Positions 1 through 7,524 of a stretch of 64,000 nt of DNA are shown here, in pieces. Made by a program: the position numbers and the translations under genes. Where the stretch lies: positions 1 through 64,000 of the forward strand of contig NZ_ML660054.1 of NCBI RefSeq assembly GCF_007004665.1, in the 5' to 3' direction. Position 1 is the first letter of the stretch. The number at the start of each line of letters is the position of its first letter. The notes beneath the pieces were generated by a model. It ran no database searches, was not told the DNA's origin, and was given only the letters and a program-made list of their open reading frames with translations. Source of the stretch: Denitrobaculum tricleocarpae. Lineage in GTDB: Bacteria; Pseudomonadota; Alphaproteobacteria; Kiloniellales; Kiloniellaceae.

Positions 1-93
1 ATGAACTATGATTTGGGATACATAGACCTGGAGCAGAAAACTCTGCAAACCATCGACACACCGTTCGGCTCCAGTGTGTTACCCATGTCATAG
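1..93 (+). CDS. Insertion-sequence transposase, C-terminal end only (cut by window edge)
   Basis: Frame 1 is open from the first base to a TAG at 91-93. Its last residues, PFGSSVLPMS, preceded by an acidic/aromatic stretch (GYIDLEQ), resemble the extreme C-terminus of IS481-type integrase-core transposases. The catalytic domain would lie to the left of the window. This assignment is from recall of family ends and cannot be verified here. It is followed directly by IS-end-like repeats and then by the prophage attL. Confidence 0.5.
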   Translation: MNYDLGYIDLEQKTLQTIDTPFGSSVLPMS

Positions 94-120
94 GTACAAG
101 CTGTTACCTATGTCTCCAGG
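77..120. repeat. Probable right end of an insertion sequence
   Basis: Two direct copies of TGTTACC(C/T)ATGTC occur at 77-89 and 102-114, the first overlapping the end of the transposase frame. Tandem short repeats at an element's tip are typical transposase binding sites. The matching left end is outside the window. Confidence 0.45.
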
Positions 121-136
121 TCGGACAAAAAATGTT

Positions 137-185
<49 letters not shown>

Positions 186-268
186 CCTACTTTTGGCATG
201 AAATCAACATGTTGGAGAATTATTTTCTGTCTACCCTTGATGAGAGAATCAACGACTTAGGGGCGATT

Positions 269-278
269 TGTCTAACCT
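269..278 (+). promoter_or_regulatory. Putative integrase arm-type site (left)
   Basis: The decamer TGTCTAACCT lies 84 bp inside attL. The same decamer in the same orientation occurs twice just inside attR (40995-41004 and 41018-41027). Repeats placed on both sides of the core are what tyrosine integrases of the lambda type use as arm sites. Inferred from placement only. Confidence 0.55.
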
Positions 279-335
279 TTTCCCATGGGAATAACCGCCT
301 GTTGTTCTCATTACGTTCTCACGATAGCATGAGAT

Positions 336-509
336 ATGAGATACGAGGTCAGGCTGATAGAGCGCGCTCTGAAGGATTCACGTGCTATCGTGCGCGGAGC
401 AGATACCAGGAAGGCTGCTCAGCAGGTTTTGAAAGAGATAGAGCGGGATTATGAACTGGTGCCGAGGCGGTCTGGCGGGCACAACACAGGGACAATGGCT
501 GATGGATGA
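336..509 (+). CDS. Small hypothetical protein at prophage left end (57 aa)
   Basis: An ATG at 336 opens a 57-codon frame with natural composition (charged, helical, ending in GGHNTGTMADG). It overlaps the start of the next plus-strand gene (ATG at 502, stop at 507-509), the coupling expected of a two-gene operon. It sits between attL and the end of the minus-strand late operon, a usual place for lysogenic-conversion genes. I recognise no family. The ribosome site is weak. Confidence 0.5.
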   Translation: MRYEVRLIERALKDSRAIVRGADTRKAAQQVLKEIERDYELVPRRSGGHNTGTMADG

Positions 510-729
510 TCTCACAGCAGAGCAGATGGATAAGGAAGTGTTGCAGGCGCTCAGGGATCTGGCGCTGTGGGCTAGTGAGGAAGTGGGTGCAGAGCCAGAA
601 TGCACGCCTGGACTGGCAAAAGCCTTGGCGATCATTGAAGCTGTTGACAAGGCTCAGCCAGACCTTGTGCTCGGAAATACCAGCCAAGAAGCGCTTGATG
701 GTGCGACGGTAAGGGTAGTCTACAAATAG
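502..729 (+). CDS. Small acidic hypothetical protein (75 aa)
   Basis: The chosen start at 502 is preceded by a GGGA ribosome site (489-492) and overlaps the stop of the 57-aa gene by 8 bases. The product, MDDLTAEQMDKEVLQ..., is acidic and predicted all-helical, with no recognised domain. An upstream in-frame ATG at 451 is possible but would overlap the first gene deeply. It is convergent with the last late gene (743-985). Probably a prophage accessory gene of unknown role. Confidence 0.55.
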   Translation: MDDLTAEQMDKEVLQALRDLALWASEEVGAEPECTPGLAKALAIIEAVDKAQPDLVLGNTSQEALDGATVRVVYK

Positions 730-742
730 AGGGCTCCGCTGA

Positions 743-985
743 TTACCGCCGCGTCCGCCAATACCCCGGAAAGCAGATCTTGTGCAGGCAGGAAAACGGC
801 CACCGCTTCGGACTGACCGGCACAAAGCTTGTCAGTCCAGGTGGGATATCCTCGGTCACATGTGTTCTGAAGCCCAGATTCGGCGACTTGGTGAACACCA
901 GTGAACCGCGATAGCCATTCCGGCGCCAGCGGAGGAAGCCCTTACAGAGGCAGTTGCCCCACTCGATCGGCCCCTCCCCCGCCAC
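743..985 (-). CDS. Hypothetical protein, last gene of the late operon (80 aa)
   Basis: Starts at a GTG with an excellent ribosome site (AGGAGGG, 7 bases upstream) that overlaps the end of the preceding gene. Codons favour G or C in third position as in the neighbouring phage genes. The product is rich in W, R, G and P (for example HVTEDIPPGL and GYWRTRR) and lacks signal or membrane segments. I do not recognise the family. Its position after the lysis-like genes puts it at the 3' end of the late transcript. Confidence 0.6.
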   Translation of the reverse strand: MAGEGPIEWGNCLCKGFLRWRRNGYRGSLVFTKSPNLGFRTHVTEDIPPGLTSFVPVSPKRWPFSCLHKICFPGYWRTRR

Positions 986-988
986 GGC

Positions 989-1165
989 TTAACCCTCCTG
1001 CCCTGCCTCTTCCCAGAGCGCGTTTGCGGAGTCGAGCCGGGTGCGCACCTCGGCCCACTCGGCCACTATTTCCTCTTCGGTCTTCTCGCCCTTCTCAAGG
1101 GCCTCAAGCGCGTCGAGGGCAAAGCGGCCAAGCTGGATCAATGCCAGGATTGTTTCAGGATTCAT
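989..1165 (-). CDS. Small helical phage protein (58 aa)
   Basis: The ATG at 1165 has an AAGGAAG ribosome site at 1172-1178 and overlaps the end of the upstream lipoprotein gene by 11 bases. An earlier TTG in frame at 1183 is less likely. The product begins MNPETILALIQLG and is helical and acidic in its second half. No known domain. Its place in the lysis-like cluster is the only hint to function. Confidence 0.65.
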   Translation of the reverse strand: MNPETILALIQLGRFALDALEALEKGEKTEEEIVAEWAEVRTRLDSANALWEEAGQEG

Positions 1166-1469
1166 CACGAACTTCCTTTTCAATAAAGATCATCTGAATA
1201 AGCCCGGCCTCCACGACCGCCAGCAGGTCATCGGTAGCCATAACCTCGCCGCTGCAAGCCTGGTTCAAGATGGGCCGTGCCTGCTCTACGGTGGCCACCT
1301 GATCGTCAGAGAGGCGGTCTGCAGCACGGAAGCCCGCCAACGACGTCAGGGTGGCTGTGTAGCCCCTGCAGGCGATCAGCAGGCTTTCCTGGGTGGACAG
1401 GCTGGACGACGCGCAGCCGGCCAATAAAAAAGCCGCCCCGAAGGCGGCTGCTATCACGCTGTGTTTCAT
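1155..1469 (-). CDS. Phage lipoprotein (lysis region)
   Basis: The N-terminus is a classical lipoprotein signal: a charged start, a hydrophobic core (AAAFGAAFLLAGC) and lipobox LAGC with Cys at about residue 19. The mature part, about 85 residues, is helical and carries two further cysteines. It lies next to a two-helix membrane protein and a membrane coiled-coil protein, so an outer-membrane spanin-like role is conceivable, though it is longer than typical Rz1. Function inferred from context only. Confidence 0.7.
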   Translation of the reverse strand: MKHSVIAAAFGAAFLLAGCASSSLSTQESLLIACRGYTATLTSLAGFRAADRLSDDQVATVEQARPILNQACSGEVMATDDLLAVVEAGLIQMIFIEKEVRDES

Positions 1470-1477
1470 TATGTTAC

Positions 1478-1663
1478 TTACTCCTTTTCACCTATCGGTG
1501 TGGTTGTCATGGCGCGCAAGACGACATTGATAATGCCTATTGCCGAGATGATTCCCGCCGCAACCGTATCCAGATCCTCGGGCGGGATCTCAATGCCAAA
1601 GACGGCCCCAATGGCCGCGAGAGCCATCAAGACGTTCATCACGACTGTTCGATAACCTTTCAT
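1478..1663 (-). CDS. Holin-like small membrane protein (61 aa)
   Basis: Two hydrophobic stretches (about residues 6-24 and 32-51), a basic N-terminus (MKGYR) and a short charged tail (IGEKE) give the size and topology of small holins. It lies between a membrane coiled-coil gene and a lipoprotein gene in the lysis-like cluster. A strong AAGGAAGA ribosome site overlaps the end of the upstream gene. Family membership was not verifiable. Confidence 0.65.
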   Translation of the reverse strand: MKGYRTVVMNVLMALAAIGAVFGIEIPPEDLDTVAAGIISAIGIINVVLRAMTTTPIGEKE

Positions 1664-1666
1664 CTT

Positions 1667-1918
1667 TCATCTTCCTTCGCTTCTGTCGGCAATGAGCCGG
1701 TCTACTTTGTCTTCGATTCGGTCCGCACGTTCGTCCGTGTGCTCTTTCACCTCTTTGACCATCTGACGGATATCGTCCTTGCAGACGTACTTGTGGGCCA
1801 CGTGCAGCTTGTGGCCCGATAGCTCATTACGCGTGGTGATTATCAACTTAAATAGCCACGCAATTGTTGCGGCCAGCCCTCCGCTGACCCACATCCACAA
1901 ATCACTATGTTCTTTCAC
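1667..1918 (-). CDS. Membrane-anchored coiled-coil protein, possible spanin or holin partner (83 aa)
   Basis: The start is a GTG at 1918 with a GAGGA ribosome site; the frame is open further upstream but without a good signal. One membrane segment (about residues 8-28, WMWVSGGLAATIAWLFKLII) is followed by a highly charged helical C-terminus (KEVKEHTDERADRIEDKVDR). That layout matches inner-membrane spanins or XhlA-type accessory proteins. Which of these it is cannot be decided from sequence alone. Confidence 0.6.
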   Translation of the reverse strand: MKEHSDLWMWVSGGLAATIAWLFKLIITTRNELSGHKLHVAHKYVCKDDIRQMVKEVKEHTDERADRIEDKVDRLIADRSEGR

Positions 1919-1938
1919 GAGTCCTCGCCGACTACCTG

Positions 1939-2325
1939 TTATGCTGAGGGGCCAAAGGCTTCCGCCATCAGATCCCTGACTAATTTCCTCGGATGAATGC
2001 CAAAGCGCTGCGCACACCCGCCCATGAACCTCAGAACGGCGACACTGGTAACGCCCGCTTTTTGAAGGATGAGCACCTCATCAGCACGGATGAAAGAGCG
2101 CGGAGGCATTTCATTGTAGGCATTCATGAAGGCTATTGCCCGGCTGCCCGTGAGATAAGCCAGGACACTAATGTCGGCGGGCACCTCGGCCACGATCTGA
2201 CTCGGGGTCTTACACGCTGGCTGCGCCACGACTGGTGCTGGCGGTGGCTCAGGCACCGGTGTCGTGCTGCATGCGGACAATAAAAAAGCCGCCCAGAGGG
2301 CAGCCAGTACGCCGAAGATTTTCAT
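1939..2325 (-). CDS. Phage lipoprotein with proline-rich linker (128 aa)
   Basis: The start at 2325 has a GAGGA ribosome site four bases upstream. Signal MKIFGVLAALWAAFLLSAC ends in a lipobox with Cys19, followed by a proline-rich linker (TTPVPEPPPAPVV). The mature domain of about 90 residues contains two Cys and the stretch PPRSFIRADEVLILQKAGV. It precedes the membrane genes of the lysis-like cassette. No family recognised; outer-membrane localisation is likely. Confidence 0.7.
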   Translation of the reverse strand: MKIFGVLAALWAAFLLSACSTTPVPEPPPAPVVAQPACKTPSQIVAEVPADISVLAYLTGSRAIAFMNAYNEMPPRSFIRADEVLILQKAGVTSVAVLRFMGGCAQRFGIHPRKLVRDLMAEAFGPSA

Positions 2326-2335
2326 GGGTTCCTCG

Positions 2336-3799
2336 CTAACTGTAGATGATGACAATTTCGCCAGCATCGAAGAGCGCCACGCCGCCCGGAGTCGTCACCA
2401 GTATGTTGGTCAGTGGGCCTGACAGATCGATTGAGCCCAGTAGAAGAGTTAGGCTAGAAAGGCCTGCTACGCCGATTGAGCCTGAAAACTGCCAAAAATT
2501 AGAATCTACGCTGTCTCGCGACAGAACGACTGTTCCATTAAGGGAATGCGTTGCTAAAACGAGACTTTGGCGAACGAGGTGCAGGCCGTCCGTCTCGAAA
2601 CTGTTCGCGCCCCCCGCAGTAGCGTTGCTGTCGTAGCCGGTATCGACGGCACCAGCAGTCGGTCCCACCCTGATAACAGGCCCCTGCCCATTCGTGTTGG
2701 TGCTCACGCCCTTAGGGCGGATCTCGATCCGGGTTGCTGTCTCCAGATCCGTAAGATCGTCCGCTAAAGTGACTGACGTGCCCTCTGTCGTTGCCTTTTG
2801 GAAGCGACCCTCTACAGGGGTAGAGAAGGTGTGAACGACAGCAAGATTTGACGAACCGTCGTAAGAGACTGTGCCGATACGCCGCTTCTTGTCGTAGTTC
2901 GTCGGCATTGTCGGGTTTGTGCTGCTCAGTGAGAAGAGACAGTCCACATTGCCGGTATCAGTTCGCTGGATCAGCCAGAGGTGATAAACCGTGTCTGCTG
3001 TCGCTGATCCTGTATCGAGCCCCCCGCCTCCCGATCCGACAGCCCAGGCAGCATCAATGCGCTTTACCAGATCCGTGTCCAGGATCATGTTGACTGAGTT
3101 GTTGTCATCCCGCGCCGATCCTGGACCTATGGTCACGTCATTGGCGGGATCTCCTGCATCTGGACTGGCAGCAAAGCCTGCGAGGTAACTGCGAGGAAGC
3201 GGCGTGTTTCCAGGCGTTTGAGGGAGGACGTGCGCATACCACTGCGTGCCGTTAGACCGGAAGGTTGCGAAGTCCCACTGGCCGGGCAGGCTCAGGTCAG
3301 ACGCTCCATTGATGGTCTCTGACCCATCGGCATCTACTGTAACCGCATTCAAGCTTGGGTCGATTTTTCCGATCGGAACTTCAAAACCATTCCCCGCACT
3401 GGCAGCTGGCGGCAGGGTGATGGTAAACGGTGCTGCCGTGGCATCTGCAACGAACAGCTTGCCGTCGTCACTCACCCCCACCGGCGAGGTCGTAGACACC
3501 GCCACCACTTCCTTGGTGGTGGCAGCGGGGGACCGCACCGGATCGGCAGTATAGACCGTCACATCAGCCGAGGTTTTGAGGATAACCTTGTAGTCCTCAT
3601 TCTTCAGGAAGATGTCGCCAAACCGGCCTGCCGCATCGGCCACGACCGGATTTGTGTTCGCAACTGTCAGAGCGTCATCGGAAAAGGTATCGTTCGGCGT
3701 GCTGGTCTGCGTTTCATAGAAAAACAGCTTCGCGCCTGCGAGCGGTTCGCCGTTTGAACCGTACTCAGACTCGCGCGGAATGGCAAAGCGTCCAGCCAT
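2336..3799 (-). CDS. Tail fibre / head-binding-type tail protein (487 aa)
   Basis: Residues 1 to about 105 (MAGRFAIPRESEYGSNGEPLAGAKLFFYETQ..., with DAAGRFGDIFL and YKVIL) match the particle-binding N-terminal domain common in podovirus tail fibres and spikes. The remainder is beta-rich, with a Gly run near residue 255 (GSGGGG) and a C-terminal receptor-binding part ending in VVIIYS-like strands. It is the last structural gene before the lysis-like cluster. No lyase or endosialidase signature was seen. Confidence 0.8.
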   Translation of the reverse strand: MAGRFAIPRESEYGSNGEPLAGAKLFFYETQTSTPNDTFSDDALTVANTNPVVADAAGRFGDIFLKNEDYKVILKTSADVTVYTADPVRSPAATTKEVVAVSTTSPVGVSDDGKLFVADATAAPFTITLPPAASAGNGFEVPIGKIDPSLNAVTVDADGSETINGASDLSLPGQWDFATFRSNGTQWYAHVLPQTPGNTPLPRSYLAGFAASPDAGDPANDVTIGPGSARDDNNSVNMILDTDLVKRIDAAWAVGSGGGGLDTGSATADTVYHLWLIQRTDTGNVDCLFSLSSTNPTMPTNYDKKRRIGTVSYDGSSNLAVVHTFSTPVEGRFQKATTEGTSVTLADDLTDLETATRIEIRPKGVSTNTNGQGPVIRVGPTAGAVDTGYDSNATAGGANSFETDGLHLVRQSLVLATHSLNGTVVLSRDSVDSNFWQFSGSIGVAGLSSLTLLLGSIDLSGPLTNILVTTPGGVALFDAGEIVIIYS

Positions 3800-3870
3800 T
3801 ATGCTTCCTTTGCAAATTTAGGTGTCATTTTGTAGTGGCGCGCACGGGCTGGTTGCCCATATGCTGAGAG

Positions 3871-4014
3871 ATGCTTTTTGACAACTTTTGGTATATTGCC
3901 GCGCCAGCGGCGGTTATTGCCTTGTTCTACTTGAAGAACGGCCCGGTTTTTGCCGCAAAGGTGTTCGCCTGCTCGTTTATCGCAGTCACTGTCGGCATGG
4001 CCATCGCCCTATAA
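3871..4014 (+). CDS. Small two-helix membrane protein on the opposite strand (47 aa)
   Basis: A 47-codon frame from ATG 3871 encodes two hydrophobic helices (YIAAPAAVIALFYL and VFACSFIAVTVGMAIAL) joined by a short KNGP turn. It lies antisense in the gap between the tail-fibre gene and the next ejection-type gene and overlaps the latter's stop by 6 bases. The ribosome site (GAGAG) abuts the ATG, so initiation is uncertain. Possibly a superinfection-exclusion or holin-like gene; function not established. Confidence 0.45.
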   Translation: MLFDNFWYIAAPAAVIALFYLKNGPVFAAKVFACSFIAVTVGMAIAL

Positions 4015-5460
4015 AATATCCGGGTCGTAGGGGTCAATTGGCGCATTCATCGAATTAACAAGCGGCCCCGCACCCCGCTCCATAAGTCCGCGCATCGTGT
4101 TAAGTGAAAGCCCGGACTTGGGTGCCGATCGGCCTGTAGCCGCCATGGCACGCAAAAGCATAACATTGTCCAGGGCGGCCTTTTCGGCACCTTTCTGGGC
4201 CATCGCTCCAATGGCAGGGGCCAGCACAGCGCCAGCTGCGGCACCTACAGGGCCTCCGACCGCACTGCCTGCTGCACTGCCTCCTGCAACGCCAATAGAG
4301 CCGCCTAAAAGATTTGAGCCTCCCTGTTTGTCAAAGGAGAGTTTCCCAAGCAATCGCATGAGCTTCTGGTCACTGGACCCGCCTTGAGCAATTTCCTCGA
4401 TTAATTTGACTTCGTCCTTGGTGAATCCTCGGGTGCCACCCTTGCGATTGATGAGTTGCCGAAAACCGATTCTAACCCCATTCTCAAAGCCACTCGCCTG
4501 GCGCCCAGCCTTTTCAATGATATCCTCGATAATCTCAGACTTCTTAGAGCGGGCATAGAGTGAGCGGAACTTCTTCAAGTTCGCCCCAGCCTTCGAAGCA
4601 TCGCCCGACTTGAGATCTTTGGGCTGCAGCTTCTCGACGTAATCATCCAAAGCGCGCTGCATCATTCCGGCTATGCGCCGGTCGTCGCTCAGTTCTTCAG
4701 CCGTTGTTCTCTGCGCCTGTCCGATCAAACGGCGGAATGTCTGCAGCCTATCGAGATCAGGCTCCTGCCCCACCGCTTTCTCAAGGCGGGCAAATGCGGC
4801 ACTGGAGCCGGGGTGCAGCTTGGGGTCCAACTCATTCATGCGAACGGTTGTCTCCATGCCTGCCACCAGATCTGTAAAGCTGTCCGGATTTACCTGAACA
4901 CCTGACTTGGATGCCGCGTCCTTGAACCTGACACCTTCTGCCCGCAACGCCTCAGTAGAGGGCGCATCACGCACAAAATCCGATCGCTTGGCCGGCGCAC
5001 GACCCTGAGAGCCTGGGATAGCAAAATCCAGGGTGAATCCCGCAGCATCGTCAGCCGTGTATGCGCCGCCCTTGGCAGCGTGCCCCGGAAGCAATGCCTT
5101 CTCGGCGATGTCCTTCAGGAATCCCGGCACAGCAGGAACAATCGGCCCATCTTTGGTGCGGCGCCCCAACGGCAGAATGTTGCCTCTGCTTTCAAGATCC
5201 TCGAAGGCATAGGTTTCGTCCGCGAACTCCTGGAGTGTCTTTGCGCGCGGGCGCTGCTCCTGGCCTCCAAACTCCCGCTGCAATACCGGCTGGACGCGGC
5301 CCTGCACTTGCTCAGCGGTCATGCGGTCAAGAAAGCCGGGATCGTCGAACGGATCGATCAAACCGCCATTCTGAACCGCTTGCGGAGATACCGGGGCCGC
5401 ACCCATGTTGCCCAGCGTGGCCGGGTCATCAAAGGGATCGATCAGTTGACTATCAGTCAT
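4009..5460 (-). CDS. Putative internal virion / DNA-ejection protein with glycine zipper (483 aa)
   Basis: Third of three consecutive genes where P22-like phages encode gp7/gp20/gp16 ejection proteins. The N-terminus repeats LIDPFDDP (residues about 6-13 and 34-41) and the C-terminus ends with the related PIDPYDPDIL. A central helical, charged region is followed at about residues 378-420 by a small-residue glycine zipper (GGSIGVAGGSAAGSAVGG...). Glycine zippers insert in membranes, which fits an ejected protein. Identification is by position and composition. Confidence 0.6.
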   Translation of the reverse strand: MTDSQLIDPFDDPATLGNMGAAPVSPQAVQNGGLIDPFDDPGFLDRMTAEQVQGRVQPVLQREFGGQEQRPRAKTLQEFADETYAFEDLESRGNILPLGRRTKDGPIVPAVPGFLKDIAEKALLPGHAAKGGAYTADDAAGFTLDFAIPGSQGRAPAKRSDFVRDAPSTEALRAEGVRFKDAASKSGVQVNPDSFTDLVAGMETTVRMNELDPKLHPGSSAAFARLEKAVGQEPDLDRLQTFRRLIGQAQRTTAEELSDDRRIAGMMQRALDDYVEKLQPKDLKSGDASKAGANLKKFRSLYARSKKSEIIEDIIEKAGRQASGFENGVRIGFRQLINRKGGTRGFTKDEVKLIEEIAQGGSSDQKLMRLLGKLSFDKQGGSNLLGGSIGVAGGSAAGSAVGGPVGAAAGAVLAPAIGAMAQKGAEKAALDNVMLLRAMAATGRSAPKSGLSLNTMRGLMERGAGPLVNSMNAPIDPYDPDIL

Positions 5461-6688
5461 ACTTCGACTTCCAGAGATCCAGGATCTGTTCCTGTGTCGC
5501 CCCCCTGTTCACCCGCATAACCTCTTTTGCGAACTCGTGGAAAAACACAGGCACACCTGATTTCGGATTTGTGCCGACTAGCGGCGTCTCAACCTTAAAC
5601 TTATCCCAGGCGGGTCCCGCTCCGTCATAGGTGCCGTTTGCTGCAAAGTGACTTTCGTAAAACCTCCTCTGCTCGACGGCACGCCGCTCCAGAGCCTCTG
5701 CGGACCTGAACAGAAAATCATTTGCTTCAGGCGTGTTCCCAAGCCTTGCCAGAGTCGCCTCAATGCGGGCGGCGTCGTTCTCGGTTTGCGGACCCTTCTG
5801 GGCCTGCATCTTGGTTAAAACTAGGTTGTTCATGATACCGGTGAATGCCTGCGCGCTGGATGCTTGATCTAGTCCGATCGCCTCCGGCTCAAAGCCCAAC
5901 GCTCGCGCGTATGCCCCGATGGCGGCCTTCATAGGGGCGGCAGCACCTGTCTCGACCGGTATGGCACGAGCAATAGCCAACTGCTGTAATGTTTGCTCGG
6001 CAGCAGAGGCGCGCTCAGAAATGGCTGAGAAGTTCTCCACCAAAAACTTGCCGCGCTGTTTCTGCTCTTCCTTCTCCTGCGTGCCCAGATCAATATCGGT
6101 TTTTCCTGCCTGGGCGACCTGCATCTTCTGCTTTAACTCGGCGTCGGATAGAAGCTTGGACTTGGGTGCAACAGAGGCAACCGGCGTACCGTCGACATTG
6201 AAGCGCTGCTGGCCCTGACTGAGGGTAAAGCCCTCCTGTGGCGCCATAATCGCCTGCGACATGGCCAGAACGTTCGCGACCTCATTCGGATTGTACACCT
6301 CAGGGATATCGTTAATGCCGATCCTCAGCAAACCCTGGCGAACAGCAGCGTAGCTCTGCGGGTCTTTCACATTCTTGAATGATCGGTTCAAAATCCCCGC
6401 TTCTTCGATCTCCCTGGCCCTTGTAGTGGCGTCCATGTTGCTAAGGTAGGTGCTGGCATCGAATGCCATCTTGGGGTTCACCTGAGCCGCCTTGGCCACC
6501 ATAGCCTGTCGTCCGGCAGGATCGGTCGGCATGCCGTCTGCGAAGCTCTCGGCAAAGGCAGCGTTCGCCTTTTGCAGCCGGTCACGCTCTTTCATCTCCG
6601 ACATGGCGTTTTTGATCTGCAAGCCCTTGCCGATGGAGCCTCCGACATCAACTGGACGAACCCTGAGAGCGCTCATGTTATTCTGCAT
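5453..6688 (-). CDS. Putative DNA-ejection (injection) protein (411 aa)
   Basis: A largely helical, Ala/Gln-rich protein (for example EERASAAEQTLQQLAIARAI) in the gp20/gp16 position of a P22-type tail module. It overlaps the next gene by 8 bases and starts just after the gp7-like gene. The C-terminus has NPKSGVPVFFHEF. No catalytic motif is evident. The role, entering the cell with the DNA, is inferred from gene order. Confidence 0.6.
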   Translation of the reverse strand: MQNNMSALRVRPVDVGGSIGKGLQIKNAMSEMKERDRLQKANAAFAESFADGMPTDPAGRQAMVAKAAQVNPKMAFDASTYLSNMDATTRAREIEEAGILNRSFKNVKDPQSYAAVRQGLLRIGINDIPEVYNPNEVANVLAMSQAIMAPQEGFTLSQGQQRFNVDGTPVASVAPKSKLLSDAELKQKMQVAQAGKTDIDLGTQEKEEQKQRGKFLVENFSAISERASAAEQTLQQLAIARAIPVETGAAAPMKAAIGAYARALGFEPEAIGLDQASSAQAFTGIMNNLVLTKMQAQKGPQTENDAARIEATLARLGNTPEANDFLFRSAEALERRAVEQRRFYESHFAANGTYDGAGPAWDKFKVETPLVGTNPKSGVPVFFHEFAKEVMRVNRGATQEQILDLWKSKYD

Positions 6689-6697
6689 AATCTCTTC

Positions 6698-7279
6698 CTA
6701 ACGCATCGCTTCCAGGGTCAGGTAATTGTTGATCCCCGACGTCAGCCCCGATCCCACGCCCGCATAGCCGCTGCCCCGCGCCTGAGCCGCATTGAAGGCG
6801 TTCGTGCCTGCCCGGCCTGCATAGGCATTGCCCGCCGCCACACCGGTGTTCGTTGCCACCTGACCGACGCCTGCCATCGAAGACAAACGGTTGAAATGGC
6901 GGTCGTAATCATCTGCTGCGACATTCTGGCCAAAGCGGGTCAGCTCCTTGGCCTGCCTGCCGCTCATGGACATGCCGCGCGCCGATCCGGAGCGATCGTA
7001 GGCCTTCTGACCCTCACGCATGCGGAAGTCATGGCCCGGCGAGGCAGTGTAGGGCTTCGAGCCGGTCATGTAGATGTCCCGCATATCCCGCAGCGCTGCG
7101 GTCCCAATAGTACGGTATGGCTTCAGATCCTTGCGGTTCTGGCCGTAGACGAACTCGTTGAAGCGCTGCGCACGATCGGAGCCGCTGGCAGCCTCCTCCG
7201 CGGCAAAATAGTTGCCGCCCGCCTCAATAACCCCTCCAATGATGGGCGCGTAGTCCTTGACGGCTGAAAACAAGCTCAT
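6698..7279 (-). CDS. DNA transfer protein, P22 gp7-like (193 aa)
   Basis: Shows the hallmarks of this family: a short N-terminal hydrophobic/Gly segment, then YGQNRKDLKPYRTIGTAAL, a TASPGHDFRMREGQKA motif, RSGSARGMSMSGRQAKEL, and a C-terminal NRLSSMAGVGQ. In P22-type phages such proteins are ejected into the host and help DNA cross the envelope. It overlaps the upstream gene by 4 bases. Confidence 0.75.
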   Translation of the reverse strand: MSLFSAVKDYAPIIGGVIEAGGNYFAAEEAASGSDRAQRFNEFVYGQNRKDLKPYRTIGTAALRDMRDIYMTGSKPYTASPGHDFRMREGQKAYDRSGSARGMSMSGRQAKELTRFGQNVAADDYDRHFNRLSSMAGVGQVATNTGVAAGNAYAGRAGTNAFNAAQARGSGYAGVGSGLTSGINNYLTLEAMR

Positions 7280-7524
7280 GGGTCCGGCTCCGGTTCCAAA
7301 AAAGACACCTCTCGCAAGGCTGCCAACAATTCATCCAGCTTCGCAGCGATGACCGCTACCTCAAACTGTTGCGGTGGATCACTGATTGTTACACCCGTGT
7401 CGGTAATGCGAGACATTCTAGGCTTATCCACCCGGTCTGCGATGGCCTGCAGCAAGCCCAGGAGAACACGGTTCTGGCCTTCCAGGTTCGCGGGAATCCG
7501 GATTGGCTTCGTAAGCTCGGTCAT
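7276..7524 (-). CDS. Small phage protein between gp10-like and gp7-like genes (82 aa)
   Basis: The ATG at 7524 overlaps the stop of the upstream tail gene (ATGA) and its own stop overlaps the next start. The product MTELTKPIRIPANLEGQ... has a helical C-terminus (VAVIAAKLDELLAALREV). No domain is recognised. Its place suggests a virion-assembly or tail-needle accessory role, which is inference. Confidence 0.65.
   Translation of the reverse strand: MTELTKPIRIPANLEGQNRVLLGLLQAIADRVDKPRMSRITDTGVTISDPPQQFEVAVIAAKLDELLAALREVSFLEPEPDP

Noticed and set aside
3880-3900. Promoter before the antisense membrane ORF (TTGACA plus TATATT)
   Set aside because: The two boxes are only 8 bases apart and lie inside the coding frame.
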